Shown: positions 1 to 6,261 of the stretch, one piece after another
How positions within the stretch are numbered: the stretch's first letter is position 1
How the letters are laid out: each line of letters starts with the position of its first letter
NCBI GenBank assembly: GCA_031259655.1
Contig: JAIRLF010000027.1
Span: 1 to 9,665 of the forward strand
DNA: 9,665 bases
From: Prevotellaceae bacterium
Lineage (GTDB): Bacteria > Bacteroidota > Bacteroidia > Bacteroidales > UBA932
Direction of reading: 5' to 3'
Position numbers and translations under genes: made by a program
The notes under the pieces: model-generated
What the model saw: only the letters and a program-made list of their open reading frames with translations
What the model was told of the DNA's origin: nothing
Databases searched by the model: none

Positions 1-96
1 GAAATTGTCGAAAACGAACGCAAAAAACTGTCGGATACGGAATCCAAAATCAAAACCGTCAAAGAACAAATAGGAAAGTTAACTATAAAAAGATAA
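1..96 (+). CDS. valS: Valine-tRNA ligase, C-terminal end (partial, probable)
   Basis: This open frame enters from the left edge and stops at TAA 94-96, giving the last 31 residues of a protein. The peptide is highly charged and helical, with the run EIVENERKKLSDTESKIK followed by KTVKEQIGKL. It fits the C-terminal coiled-coil arm of bacterial valyl-tRNA synthetase, which usually ends in a pattern like 'AP..VV..ERKKLADAE.KI..L.EQ...L' and contacts the tRNA. The rest of the enzyme (HIGH and KMSKS motifs, editing domain) lies outside the window. The call therefore rests on one short coiled-coil tail, and another coiled-coil protein remains possible. The next gene starts 44 bases downstream. Confidence 0.62.
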   Translation, partial: EIVENERKKLSDTESKIKTVKEQIGKLTIKR

Positions 97-106
97 TATT
101 TTTAAT

Positions 107-114
107 TACTTTTG
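107..114 (+). promoter_or_regulatory. Candidate Bacteroidota -7 promoter element before the Uma2 gene
   Basis: TACTTTTG matches the Bacteroidota -7 consensus TAnnTTTG and lies 26 bases before the ATG of the Uma2-like gene, a sensible distance for a short leader. I see no clear TTTG -33 element at the expected spacing, so this is a half-supported promoter. Confidence 0.4.
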
Positions 115-140
115 CACAAAATTTTAAAACTATTGTGATT

Positions 141-713
141 ATGGAGTATTTATTAGACCCTCAAAAACAGTACACGTATGCCGACTACCTGACATGGCTG
201 GACGATAAACGACGCGAACTAACGGATGGTATTGTCAGGATAATGTCCGCGCCTACTTCTATGCATCAGGAAATTAGTATGAATTTAAGCTGGGAATTGG
301 GTAATATTATCAAAAAAAACGAAGGCAAATGTAAAGTTTTTGCAGCGCCGTTCGATGTGCGATTGCCCAAAAACGGCGAAAAAGAAGACGATTTGATTTA
401 CACTGTTGTACAGCCGGATATTTGCATCGTGTGCGACCTCGCAAAAATTGACAGGCGAGGCTGTCTTGGCGTTCCAGACTTCATTGCCGAAATACAGTCG
501 CCATCGACGGCAAAATACGACTTTTGCGAAAAATTCGATATCTACGAAACCGTTGGCGTGCGCGAATACTGGATAGTTTTTACTGATGAAGCCGTACAGG
601 TTTTTATCCTGCAACCCGACGGAAAATATTACAAAGGAACGCTGTACGAAACGGGAAAAATTCCGGTACATGTTTTAGACGGTATCGAAATCGACTTGAA
701 AGAGATATTCTGA
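141..713 (+). CDS. Uma2-family (DUF820) PD-(D/E)XK endonuclease-like protein
   Basis: The 190-residue product matches the Uma2/DUF820 family, which has a restriction-endonuclease-like fold; its biological role is poorly defined. Visible family features are a Pro-Asp at residues 92-93 (QPDICIVCD), a second Pro-Asp at 112-113, and the hallmark block EIQSPSTAKYD at 117-127 with the conserved acidic residue at Glu117. An E-K-x-x-x-Y stretch and GVREYWIV (139-146) close the core. Residue 119 is Gln where many members have Leu or Val. Length is normal for the family and the frame is intact. The frame could open at GTG 135, but ATG 141 gives the usual N-terminus and is preferred. The gene is single, with no partner nuclease or methylase nearby. 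It is followed by insertion-sequence debris, consistent with an accessory locus. Confidence 0.85.
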   Translation: MEYLLDPQKQYTYADYLTWLDDKRRELTDGIVRIMSAPTSMHQEISMNLSWELGNIIKKNEGKCKVFAAPFDVRLPKNGEKEDDLIYTVVQPDICIVCDLAKIDRRGCLGVPDFIAEIQSPSTAKYDFCEKFDIYETVGVREYWIVFTDEAVQVFILQPDGKYYKGTLYETGKIPVHVLDGIEIDLKEIF

Positions 714-729
714 TTGTGGTTAGCCCAAA

Positions 730-828
730 ATGTCCATTAGAGAGATAACAGTATTGCATAATACCCGTCGGCCTCATTGGGCTTTAAATTTTAAAACTCC
801 ACAGGAGGTGCATGAGGCGGTCGCTTAA
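730..828 (+). pseudogene. Transposase C-terminal fragment (DDE/rve type, IS3-like)
   Basis: A short open stretch ends in the residues LHNTRRPHWALNFKTPQEV followed by HEAVA and a TAA stop at 826-828. The pattern N-x-R-R-P-H-x-A-L-x-x-x-T-P-x-E-V is the characteristic C-terminal end of the integrase-core (rve) domain of IS3-like transposases. Only about 30 residues remain. The frame is closed by TAG at 721-723, and no DDE catalytic core is present upstream, where the intact Uma2 gene ends at 713. ATG 730 is merely the first methionine in the fragment, so the true left limit of the remnant is unclear. It is not expected to be functional. Confidence 0.68.
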
Positions 829-868
829 AAAATTCGACAAATAAAGAACGAAAATTTTAGTAAAAATC

Positions 869-893
869 TGTCAACTTTTTTCAGGACGTGACA
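869..893 (+). repeat. Candidate right terminal repeat of the decayed IS
   Basis: About 40 bases after the transposase stop lies a 25-base stretch beginning TGTCAAC and ending GGACGTGACA. Read from the other strand it starts TGTCACGTCC, with the terminal TG expected of an IS3-type end. Its two ends, TGTCA (869-873) and TGACA (889-893), are reverse complements. The distance from the transposase stop fits a right-hand terminal inverted repeat. No matching left end is visible in this window, so the assignment is inferred from position and end form. Confidence 0.45.
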
Positions 894-936
894 AAAGAAT
901 AATTTGCAAAAAAATTCACCCTGTAAAACAAAAAAG

Positions 937-969
937 TTTGTGATGTTATTAAAAAAAACACTACTTTTG
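937..969 (+). promoter_or_regulatory. Bacteroidota-type promoter for the ABC permease gene
   Basis: TTTG at 937-940 and TACTTTTG at 962-969 are separated by 21 bases, matching the TTTG/TAnnTTTG promoter of Bacteroidota primary sigma factor. Transcription would start near 974-977 and leave a leader of about 125 bases before the ATG at 1103. I see no convincing stable structure or reading frame in that leader. The promoter lies 44 bases beyond the candidate IS end, so it belongs to the permease gene rather than the IS. Confidence 0.65.
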
Positions 970-1102
970 CAGTTGAAAAAAAGAAAAAAACTTTTCAGGG
1001 AGAGGCGGTTTTTACCACTTCTTCAGAAAAAGAATGCTACAATAATTTGTATTTATTTTGTTCGGAAGAAAGGGATATAATAAAATTTAATACGTTAGAA
1101 AG

Positions 1103-3427
1103 ATGAAACTTATAAGATTTTACAAACGTGCGCGTTTTTTCCTGTTAATCAACATTACAGGGTTAGCGATTGGATTTGCGGTATCCATCATGTTACTTTT
1201 GTTTGTAGTAAACGAACTGAGTTACGACAAACATTTTGCCGGTAAAGACAGGATTGTACGATTAAGCAGTGTATTCGACGACTATAATACTGTATCGGTT
1301 AATCTTCGGTCGGCATACACCGAGTTGCCATCTAAAGTACCAGGGATAGATTATGCTGTACAAATTTTCAGCGATGGCGCTTTTGATGTAGTTGTAGAGC
1401 AAAACACATTTAAAAAAGTGAATGTACTGTTCACCGACCCCGAGTTTTTCAAAGTTTTTCAGATGCAGTTCATCGACGGCGTTCCCGGCAATGCTCTCAA
1501 AGAACCTAATTCTGTGGTTATCACCCGCCGTTATGCGGATATTATATTTGGAAATGCCTCTAATGCCATGGGCAATCAAATATCGGTACGCGGCAAAACC
1601 TTAACCGTTTCGGGGATAGTCAAAGAATTGCCCGCCAACACGCATTTCACATTTGACATGTTGATGAATATACCCGAAGATTATGTCAATATGCTGGGAG
1701 GATGCGAATATAATACTTACTATCTGATAAATAAGGAAGCATCATTGGCGACAGTAAGGAAAAATATAGAAGCGGAATATACATCTTTGATGAAAAGTAG
1801 ATTTACCAACGAGAAATGCGGCGGATTGACCGAAAAACTCACAGATGTGTATTTTTCAAAAATAAGCTCCAATATAGCTAAAAGAAGCAGCATCAACAGA
1901 ATACAGATACTGTCTCTAATTGCTGTACTTATATTGATTCTGGCAATCGCCAATTTTGTCAACCTGTTCATCACTCACGGCGAATCGCGTATGAAAGAGA
2001 TAGGAATCCGTAAAGCCAATGGAGCCGGGATATGGGATATCGTCAGGCAATTTCTGTCCGAAGTGTCTGTTATCGTATTTATTGCTTTTGTTTTGGGATT
2101 CGCTTTATCCGTATATCTCACACCCTGGTTTTCGCAGTTGATCAAAGTTGAGATTTCTTTGATGCGATTGATTAGTCTTGATTTCATAATCTGCGTATCG
2201 TTGCTGTTTATCTTCACTGTTGCATTATCTGCCGGATATCCTGCATTTTATCTTAGCCGTTTCAGTCCTTTGGATATACTGTTTAAGCGAATCAGGTTCT
2301 CGAAACGCAGACTGACAGCCGGCGTTGTTGTATTCCAAACAATTATAACCCTTGTCCTTATGTCGTATATTTTTACAATGAACAGGCAGACAAAATATTT
2401 GGAGAACTGCGACAAGGGATATAATCCGGAAAACGTTGCCAGTATCCTGTTGAATAGAAATTTGTATAAAAACTATGGCGCGTTGAGACAGGAATTAATG
2501 CAGTTTCCTTTCATTCGAAAAATCAGTGGAAGCGATCATCACATCGGCGGAAGATGCAGTGGACAGAGTATTGCATCCCTCGGTGAAAATACTACGCACG
2601 GTATAAACGAATACAGGGTAATGCCGGATATGTGCGAATTAATAGGTCTTCAATTGGTTGACGGCGATTTTCTGAAAGAGGAGGACAAGCGTGATACTCT
2701 TCGCACTATTCTTATTAACGAGGCTGCGATGAGGATGTTGGGGCTGGAACGACCTATCGCAGGGAAATTTGTGAACTACAAAGGCGACGTGAACACCAAA
2801 GTTTTAGGCGTAGTGAAAGACTTTTATTACGATTCACCGGGCAACGAAATCAAACCTTTAGCGATTAGTTTCTGTTTTGGCGACATTGGGTCGGTGATGT
2901 ACTTTAAATTTGATGAAAACATCAACCGGATGAAAATAAGAGAATCGTTAAACAGTGTATTCAATAAATTTGACCCTAATTTTTTTGTCGAGCCTGTATG
3001 GACAGAGGATATTTACGCCAAAAAGTTCGAAGGGATGAAAACACAATCCACAATCATATTATTAAGCACGTTGCTGTCGCTGTTAGTAGTGATTTTGGGA
3101 CTGTTCGCAATACATTTGTACACCATTATACGTCGCACTAAAGAAATAGGTATCAGGAGAATATATGGAGCAGACCACAAGGCGATATTCATGCTTCTGT
3201 CGTCCGATATTCTGAAATGGATTGGCATTGCCGCGCTAATCGCCATACCTGTCGAATATTATATTGTGTCGTCATGGTTGGAAGGTTATGCAAACCGTGT
3301 GCCTTTAACGGCAGGAATATTTCTGTTCCCTGTATTGATTCAGTGCGCTATTGCTCTTTCCATATCTTTCGGATTGACTGTGAGGACACTTTCGCAAAAT
3401 CCGGTAACCTCGTTGAAGTCGGAATGA
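1103..3427 (+). CDS. MacB/FtsX-like ABC transporter permease
   Basis: This intact 774-residue protein has the two-module layout common in Bacteroidota. A first helix (about 14-36, with ITGLAIGF) is followed by a large extracytoplasmic MacB-type core domain (about 37-265) and an FtsX domain with three helices (about 266-290, 319-340, 361-383). The pattern then repeats: a helix at about 405-425, a second soluble region to about 648, and helices at about 650-673, 702-722 and 737-760. The cytoplasmic coupling motif appears twice, RMKEIGIRKANGA (296-308) and RTKEIGIRRIYGA (678-690). Such permeases work with a MacB/LolD-type ATPase and usually transmit mechanical force across the inner membrane rather than forming a channel. 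No ATPase gene adjoins it, and substrate cannot be inferred. It appears to be a single-gene unit with its own promoter and only a weak SD-like AGAAAG before the start. Confidence 0.88.
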   Translation: MKLIRFYKRARFFLLINITGLAIGFAVSIMLLLFVVNELSYDKHFAGKDRIVRLSSVFDDYNTVSVNLRSAYTELPSKVPGIDYAVQIFSDGAFDVVVEQNTFKKVNVLFTDPEFFKVFQMQFIDGVPGNALKEPNSVVITRRYADIIFGNASNAMGNQISVRGKTLTVSGIVKELPANTHFTFDMLMNIPEDYVNMLGGCEYNTYYLINKEASLATVRKNIEAEYTSLMKSRFTNEKCGGLTEKLTDVYFSKISSNIAKRSSINRIQILSLIAVLILILAIANFVNLFITHGESRMKEIGIRKANGAGIWDIVRQFLSEVSVIVFIAFVLGFALSVYLTPWFSQLIKVEISLMRLISLDFIICVSLLFIFTVALSAGYPAFYLSRFSPLDILFKRIRFSKRRLTAGVVVFQTIITLVLMSYIFTMNRQTKYLENCDKGYNPENVASILLNRNLYKNYGALRQELMQFPFIRKISGSDHHIGGRCSGQSIASLGENTTHGINEYRVMPDMCELIGLQLVDGDFLKEEDKRDTLRTILINEAAMRMLGLERPIAGKFVNYKGDVNTKVLGVVKDFYYDSPGNEIKPLAISFCFGDIGSVMYFKFDENINRMKIRESLNSVFNKFDPNFFVEPVWTEDIYAKKFEGMKTQSTIILLSTLLSLLVVILGLFAIHLYTIIRRTKEIGIRRIYGADHKAIFMLLSSDILKWIGIAALIAIPVEYYIVSSWLEGYANRVPLTAGIFLFPVLIQCAIALSISFGLTVRTLSQNPVTSLKSE

Positions 3428-3444
3428 GATAGTTGTAAAATCGC

Positions 3445-3468
3445 ACATTAATGAAGATTAATTAATGT
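3445..3468. repeat. 8-bp inverted repeat after the permease gene
   Basis: ACATTAAT (3445-3452) and ATTAATGT (3461-3468) are perfect reverse complements separated by 8 bases, 17 bases past the permease stop. An RNA hairpin here would be almost all A-U and has no run of T after it, so it is at best a weak terminator. A protein-binding site just upstream of the TATCTTTG element at 3478 is equally possible. Confidence 0.3.
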
Positions 3469-3477
3469 AAAAATAAA

Positions 3478-3485
3478 TATCTTTG
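3478..3485 (+). promoter_or_regulatory. Possible -7 promoter element (distal, upstream of rpsH)
   Basis: TATCTTTG matches TAnnTTTG and is followed by CGC, as in the two other TTTGCGC promoters of this window (3602 and 8850). No TTTG or TTG lies 19-21 bases upstream, so support is weaker than for the rpsH promoter at 3579-3609. If active, it would give a roughly 260-base leader to rpsH. Confidence 0.3.
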
Positions 3486-3578
3486 CGCTATTTTTAACAG
3501 GATAAAAATACTTTTTCGAAAAAATCGCATTAAAAAACGTTTGACAATCAACACATTTTACACAAACATGCAAAAAAA

Positions 3579-3609
3579 TTTGGAGATAAAAAAAAAGTAC
3601 GTACCTTTG
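3579..3609 (+). promoter_or_regulatory. Main promoter of the rpsH-map operon segment
   Basis: TTTG at 3579-3582 and TACCTTTG at 3602-3609 have exactly 19 bases between them, the best match to the Bacteroidota promoter consensus in this window. Transcription is expected to start near 3613-3616, about 130 bases before rpsH. The 8-bp palindrome GTACGTAC (3597-3604) overlaps the -7 element and may be fortuitous. A strong promoter here explains how rpsH and the genes after it are expressed without the upstream part of the spc operon. Confidence 0.72.
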
Positions 3610-3611
3610 CG

Positions 3612-3719
3612 CTCCCGATTTGAGACAATTCGGGGGTATATTTTGATAGATAAAAGAATTAAAAATTAAATAAGAACAATAAAATAATTTGGATATCGGG
3701 CGCCGGGTTCGAGCGCCGG
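3612..3719 (+). promoter_or_regulatory. Structured 5' leader of rpsH with two inverted repeats
   Basis: This is the only notable content of the gene-free stretch 3428-3746 apart from promoters. At the expected transcript 5' end, CTCCCGA (3612-3618) can pair with TCGGGGG (3630-3636) through 7 pairs including one G-U. After an AT-rich spacer comes a sharply GC-rich island (3697-3719) where GGCGC (3699-3703) can pair with GCGCC (3713-3717). The same island has CGCCGG twice as a direct repeat (3701-3706, 3714-3719). It lies 27 bases before the start codon. Ribosomal-protein leaders often carry autoregulatory structures, and S8 is a known spc-operon repressor in Escherichia coli, but I cannot identify an S8 site here. 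Function is inferred. Confidence 0.4.
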
Positions 3720-3746
3720 AAAGAAATTAAAAAAAATTAAGTAAAA

Positions 3747-4142
3747 ATGACTGATCCAATAGCAGATTACCTTACCCGGATACGTAACGCGGTTAGGGCG
3801 AATCACAAAGTAGTGGAGATTCCATCCTCCAAAATTAAGCAGGAAATCACGAAAGTCCTGCATGATAAAGGTTATATCTTGAGCTATAAGTTCATTGACA
3901 GCAAGCCGCAAGGCACAATCAAGATAGCCTTGAAGTATCACCCCGAGACAAAAAACGCGGCGATAAAACACCTCAAACGTGTCAGTCGTCCCGGATTGCG
4001 TCGATATACGAGCGCAGTTACAATGCCCCGCGTATTGAACGGGCTTGGCATTGCGATTATATCGACCTCGAAAGGCGTGATTACCGACAAAGAAGCCCGT
4101 GAAATGAATATCGGCGGCGAAGTTCTTTGTTATGTGTATTAA
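3747..4142 (+). CDS. rpsH: 30S ribosomal protein S8 (uS8)
   Basis: The 131-residue protein is full length for bacterial S8, which binds 16S rRNA in the central domain and is needed for platform assembly. It opens with the family start [18 protein letters not shown] and carries the S8 signature near [17 protein letters not shown] (101-117), ending [12 protein letters not shown] 3747 has no Shine-Dalgarno sequence but is preceded by A-rich DNA, normal for Bacteroidota. In the standard spc operon S8 follows rpsN (S14) and directly precedes rplF. Here it is the first gene of its transcription unit and is followed by a two-gene insertion. Confidence 0.97.
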   Translation: MTDPIADYLTRIRNAVRANHKVVEIPSSKIKQEITKVLHDKGYILSYKFIDSKPQGTIKIALKYHPETKNAAIKHLKRVSRPGLRRYTSAVTMPRVLNGLGIAIISTSKGVITDKEAREMNIGGEVLCYVY

Positions 4143-4144
4143 TG

Positions 4145-4174
4145 TTTGATATTTTGTAATAAAACATATCTTTA
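4145..4174 (+). promoter_or_regulatory. Weak candidate promoter for the inserted cassette
   Basis: TTTG (4145-4148) and TATCTTTA (4167-4174) are 18 bases apart. This is one mismatch from TAnnTTTG at its last base and one base shorter than the usual spacing. It lies just after the rpsH stop and would start transcription a few bases before the ATG at 4196. It could let the cassette be expressed separately from the ribosomal genes, but it is not strong evidence. Confidence 0.3.
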
Positions 4175-4195
4175 TCGGGTAGAAACGGAATAAAA

Positions 4196-4612
4196 ATGAA
4201 AAAAATAATCGACATAAGTATTTGGGAATCAATATACGCCTTAGTGTGGTGTATGTTGCTTTTAGCAGCAGCATTTCCAAGTATTTTTTTGAGTTTAGAT
4301 TTTTCGTTTTTAAATGAAACAGCGAGATACATGTTTGCTATAGTAATGATAATCGTTATACATTTATTAGACATAGCTTACATAGTCAATTCGAGCAAAA
4401 TAACTCTCAAAAAGATGAAAAAGGGATTTGTACACACATTAGTATCAATAATGTTAATGGCGATATCTCTGCTTTTTGTCGGTTCTATTGATTCATATAA
4501 CGCCAAATTATTTTGGTTTATATTGTTTTGGACAGCGCTCTTTGCCTGCAAAATTCTTTGCATTCAAATGGTGCGAAAAACTACAACGTTGGCAAAAGTA
4601 CAAGTTAAATGA
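4196..4612 (+). CDS. Small four-helix membrane protein of unknown function
   Basis: I do not recognise this 138-residue protein. It has four hydrophobic segments at about residues 11-33, 44-65, 77-97 and 104-124. A basic loop sits between helices 2 and 3 (KITLKKMKKG, 68-77), and a short basic tail ends the protein. By the positive-inside rule, both ends and this loop should face the cytoplasm. It has no signal peptide cleavage site, cysteine pair or enzymatic motif that I can name. It starts at ATG 4196, 53 bases after rpsH, and its TGA lies 7 bases before the next start, so the two cassette genes are very likely co-translated partners. Local base composition is much more AT-rich than in the flanking ribosomal genes: 16 G+C in 60 bases at 4261-4320 against 30 in 60 at 3961-4020. 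This suggests recent insertion. Confidence 0.75.
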   Translation: MKKIIDISIWESIYALVWCMLLLAAAFPSIFLSLDFSFLNETARYMFAIVMIIVIHLLDIAYIVNSSKITLKKMKKGFVHTLVSIMLMAISLLFVGSIDSYNAKLFWFILFWTALFACKILCIQMVRKTTTLAKVQVK

Positions 4613-4619
4613 GGATGTT

Positions 4620-5288
4620 ATGATATCAATGGCTGTTATTTTGAGTGTGGTCGCGATTTATGTACTGCTTTTGTTTACAGTAAAAATGAGACCAAGAGTA
4701 TATAAGACCGTTTCGGCAGGCGACCCGAATAAATATTTCAGTTCAACTATAAAGTTGGATACAAATATTTATGACTATAATCTAATTTCTGAGGATGAGG
4801 ATATTAATCCCAGAAAATATGACATATATGTAGTTATCGGCGATTCGATGAGCAATTCGCGCATAAACGACCGTGATGTTGTACTTGTCGAAAGATTGAA
4901 CGATAAAGATAAACGCACTATAAAACCAGACAATGTCTTACTTCTGGAAACCGACAAAAGCAAAGAATCCGGACAAAGCGACAGTGTAGAGTTTAAGTTG
5001 CGGAAACATATCGCTTACATTAGCAACGAAGACAGTTTTGACGCATGGATTGACCGTATGTCGGAAAAAAACAAAGATATTCCTGCAAAACAGGAACAGA
5101 TACGTGCAAAATACGAAAAATGCATAGAAAAGCACCGGCAAAACAACCCGGACAACGAAAACTTTATATTTACATTCTCATCGACGCTCGACGAGCTTAG
5201 CAACGAAGTAAAATATTCGTTTCATCCGATAAAGTTCCTGAACGGAATGGTTTGTTATGCCGTTAAAAACAAGGATATATTAGAATAA
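4620..5288 (+). CDS. Membrane-anchored S24/S26-like serine-lysine protease homologue
   Basis: The 222-residue product has one N-terminal membrane segment (about residues 5-21, AVILSVVAIYVLLLF) followed by a basic stretch. At residues 74-77 it has GDSM, followed by NSRINDRDVVLVER, resembling the 'GDSM....I.DGD.V.V' block of S24 (LexA, phage repressor) and S26 proteases, where the serine (Ser76 here) is the nucleophile. EFKLRKHIAYI (124-134) resembles the strand bearing the catalytic lysine, with Lys126 the best candidate. The Ser-Lys spacing of 50 exceeds the 37 of LexA, because of a charged loop. A further helical, Lys/Glu-rich region (about 139-180) precedes a last strand NGMVCYAV, so the fold appears interrupted by an insertion. 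No DNA-binding domain is visible. ATG 4620 is chosen because GAGGA (4611-4615) sits just upstream; the open frame extends further back but there runs through the previous gene. Substrate unknown. Confidence 0.65.
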   Translation: MISMAVILSVVAIYVLLLFTVKMRPRVYKTVSAGDPNKYFSSTIKLDTNIYDYNLISEDEDINPRKYDIYVVIGDSMSNSRINDRDVVLVERLNDKDKRTIKPDNVLLLETDKSKESGQSDSVEFKLRKHIAYISNEDSFDAWIDRMSEKNKDIPAKQEQIRAKYEKCIEKHRQNNPDNENFIFTFSSTLDELSNEVKYSFHPIKFLNGMVCYAVKNKDILE

Positions 5289-5315
5289 GTAAAGTAATTA
5301 ATTAAAGAATAGATA

Positions 5316-5876
5316 ATGTCAAGAATAGGAAAATTACCTGTAAACCTGCCACAAGGAGTTGTCGTTACAATCGACGAGGCAAATGTGGTTACGGTGAAAG
5401 GGCCTCTTGGAGTACTTAAACAGAAGGTAGACCCTGATATAAAAGTCTCGATAGAGGATGGTTCTGTTGCTTTTACGCGACCCACAGACCAGCCCCGCCA
5501 CCGTTCGATGCACGGATTATATCGCGCATTGATAAACAATATGGTATTGGGAGTTTCGACCGGCTACACAATCAAACAGGAGTTGGTTGGAGTAGGCTAC
5601 AAAGTCGAAGCTAAAGGTCAGGTACTCGAATTCAGTTTAGGATATTCGCACGATATCCATTTCGAGTTACCGCCCGAAGTGAAAGCCACAGCAGTGGTTG
5701 AAAGGAAGGGAGCGAATCCCTTAATTACGTTAACATCAATTGATAAACAATTAATCGGGCAAGTTGCCGCGAAAATTCGTTCGTTCCGCAAACCGGAGCC
5801 GTACAAAGGCAAAGGTATTCGTTTTGTCGGCGAGCAAATCAGACGCAAGGCAGGCAAGTCCGCTAACGCTAAATAA
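5316..5876 (+). CDS. rplF: 50S ribosomal protein L6 (uL6)
   Basis: This 186-residue protein is complete for bacterial L6, which binds 23S rRNA near the sarcin-ricin loop and supports late 50S assembly. It has the two repeated L6 folds. The first begins [15 protein letters not shown], and the second carries the L6 signature [20 protein letters not shown] near the C-terminus, ending with the usual KSANAK-type tail. The 27-base gap before it is A/T only in large part, with no -7 element or Shine-Dalgarno sequence that I can see. Its transcription therefore seems to come through the preceding inserted pair, which is unusual because rplF normally follows rpsH directly. Confidence 0.97.
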   Translation: MSRIGKLPVNLPQGVVVTIDEANVVTVKGPLGVLKQKVDPDIKVSIEDGSVAFTRPTDQPRHRSMHGLYRALINNMVLGVSTGYTIKQELVGVGYKVEAKGQVLEFSLGYSHDIHFELPPEVKATAVVERKGANPLITLTSIDKQLIGQVAAKIRSFRKPEPYKGKGIRFVGEQIRRKAGKSANAK

Positions 5877-5893
5877 TTGAGAGGAAATATAAC

Positions 5894-6256
5894 ATGTCAT
5901 TAACAAAGAACGATAGAAGAAGGAGAATACGTTACCGTATTCGTAAAATAGTGAACGGAACCTCCGAACGTCCCCGCATGTCGGTGTACAGGAGTAACAA
6001 ACAGATATACGTTCAATTTGTAGACGATACGAAAGGAATCACCCTGGCATCAGCATCGTCGCGCGATAAATCGCTGGCAGAACAGATTGCAGGGAAATCC
6101 GGAGTCGAAGTAGCGCGCATAGTCGGGAAATTATCCGCCGAACGCGCTCAAGAAAAAGGTATTACAGCCGTAGTATTTGACCGCGGCGGGTATCTTTATC
6201 ATGGAAAAATAAAAAGTTTAGCAGAATCCGCAAGAGAAGGAGGACTTAAATTTTAG
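5894..6256 (+). CDS. rplR: 50S ribosomal protein L18 (uL18)
   Basis: The 120-residue protein matches L18, which binds 5S rRNA and helps join it to the 50S central protuberance. Visible family features are a very basic N-terminus ([14 protein letters not shown]), the [16 protein letters not shown] strand (about 27-42), [19 protein letters not shown], and the C-terminal block [29 protein letters not shown]. Length is standard. ATG 5894 follows rplF by 17 bases, and AGAGG (5880-5884) at a 9-base spacing is a plausible Shine-Dalgarno sequence. Confidence 0.97.
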   Translation: MSLTKNDRRRRIRYRIRKIVNGTSERPRMSVYRSNKQIYVQFVDDTKGITLASASSRDKSLAEQIAGKSGVEVARIVGKLSAERAQEKGITAVVFDRGGYLYHGKIKSLAESAREGGLKF

Positions 6257-6261
6257 AAATT

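Noticed and set aside
722..783. AGCCCAA and TTGGGCT as a terminator stem after the Uma2 gene
   Set aside because: The arms are 48 bases apart and the right arm is part of the transposase codons for Trp-Ala. Chance or IS sequence explains it better than a terminator.
3512..3523. 12-bp palindrome TTTTTCGAAAAA between the two promoter elements
   Set aside because: Low-complexity palindromes like this are expected in such AT-rich DNA, and nothing else marks it as a site.
3697..3719. GGTTCGA-like loop suggesting the T-arm of a tRNA gene
   Set aside because: The five stem pairs needed do not form around the loop (a G-G clash at the closing pair). There is no anticodon arm or acceptor stem upstream, and no CCA end.
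3666..4280. Long open frame (204 codons) on the - strand across rpsH
   Set aside because: It is antisense to a clear S8 gene, its translation resembles no known family, and it arises from the codon pattern of the + strand gene.
4476..4619. Upstream extension of the protease-like frame
   Set aside because: The extension lies inside the four-helix gene in another frame. ATG 4620 has a purine-rich site upstream and directly precedes the membrane helix.
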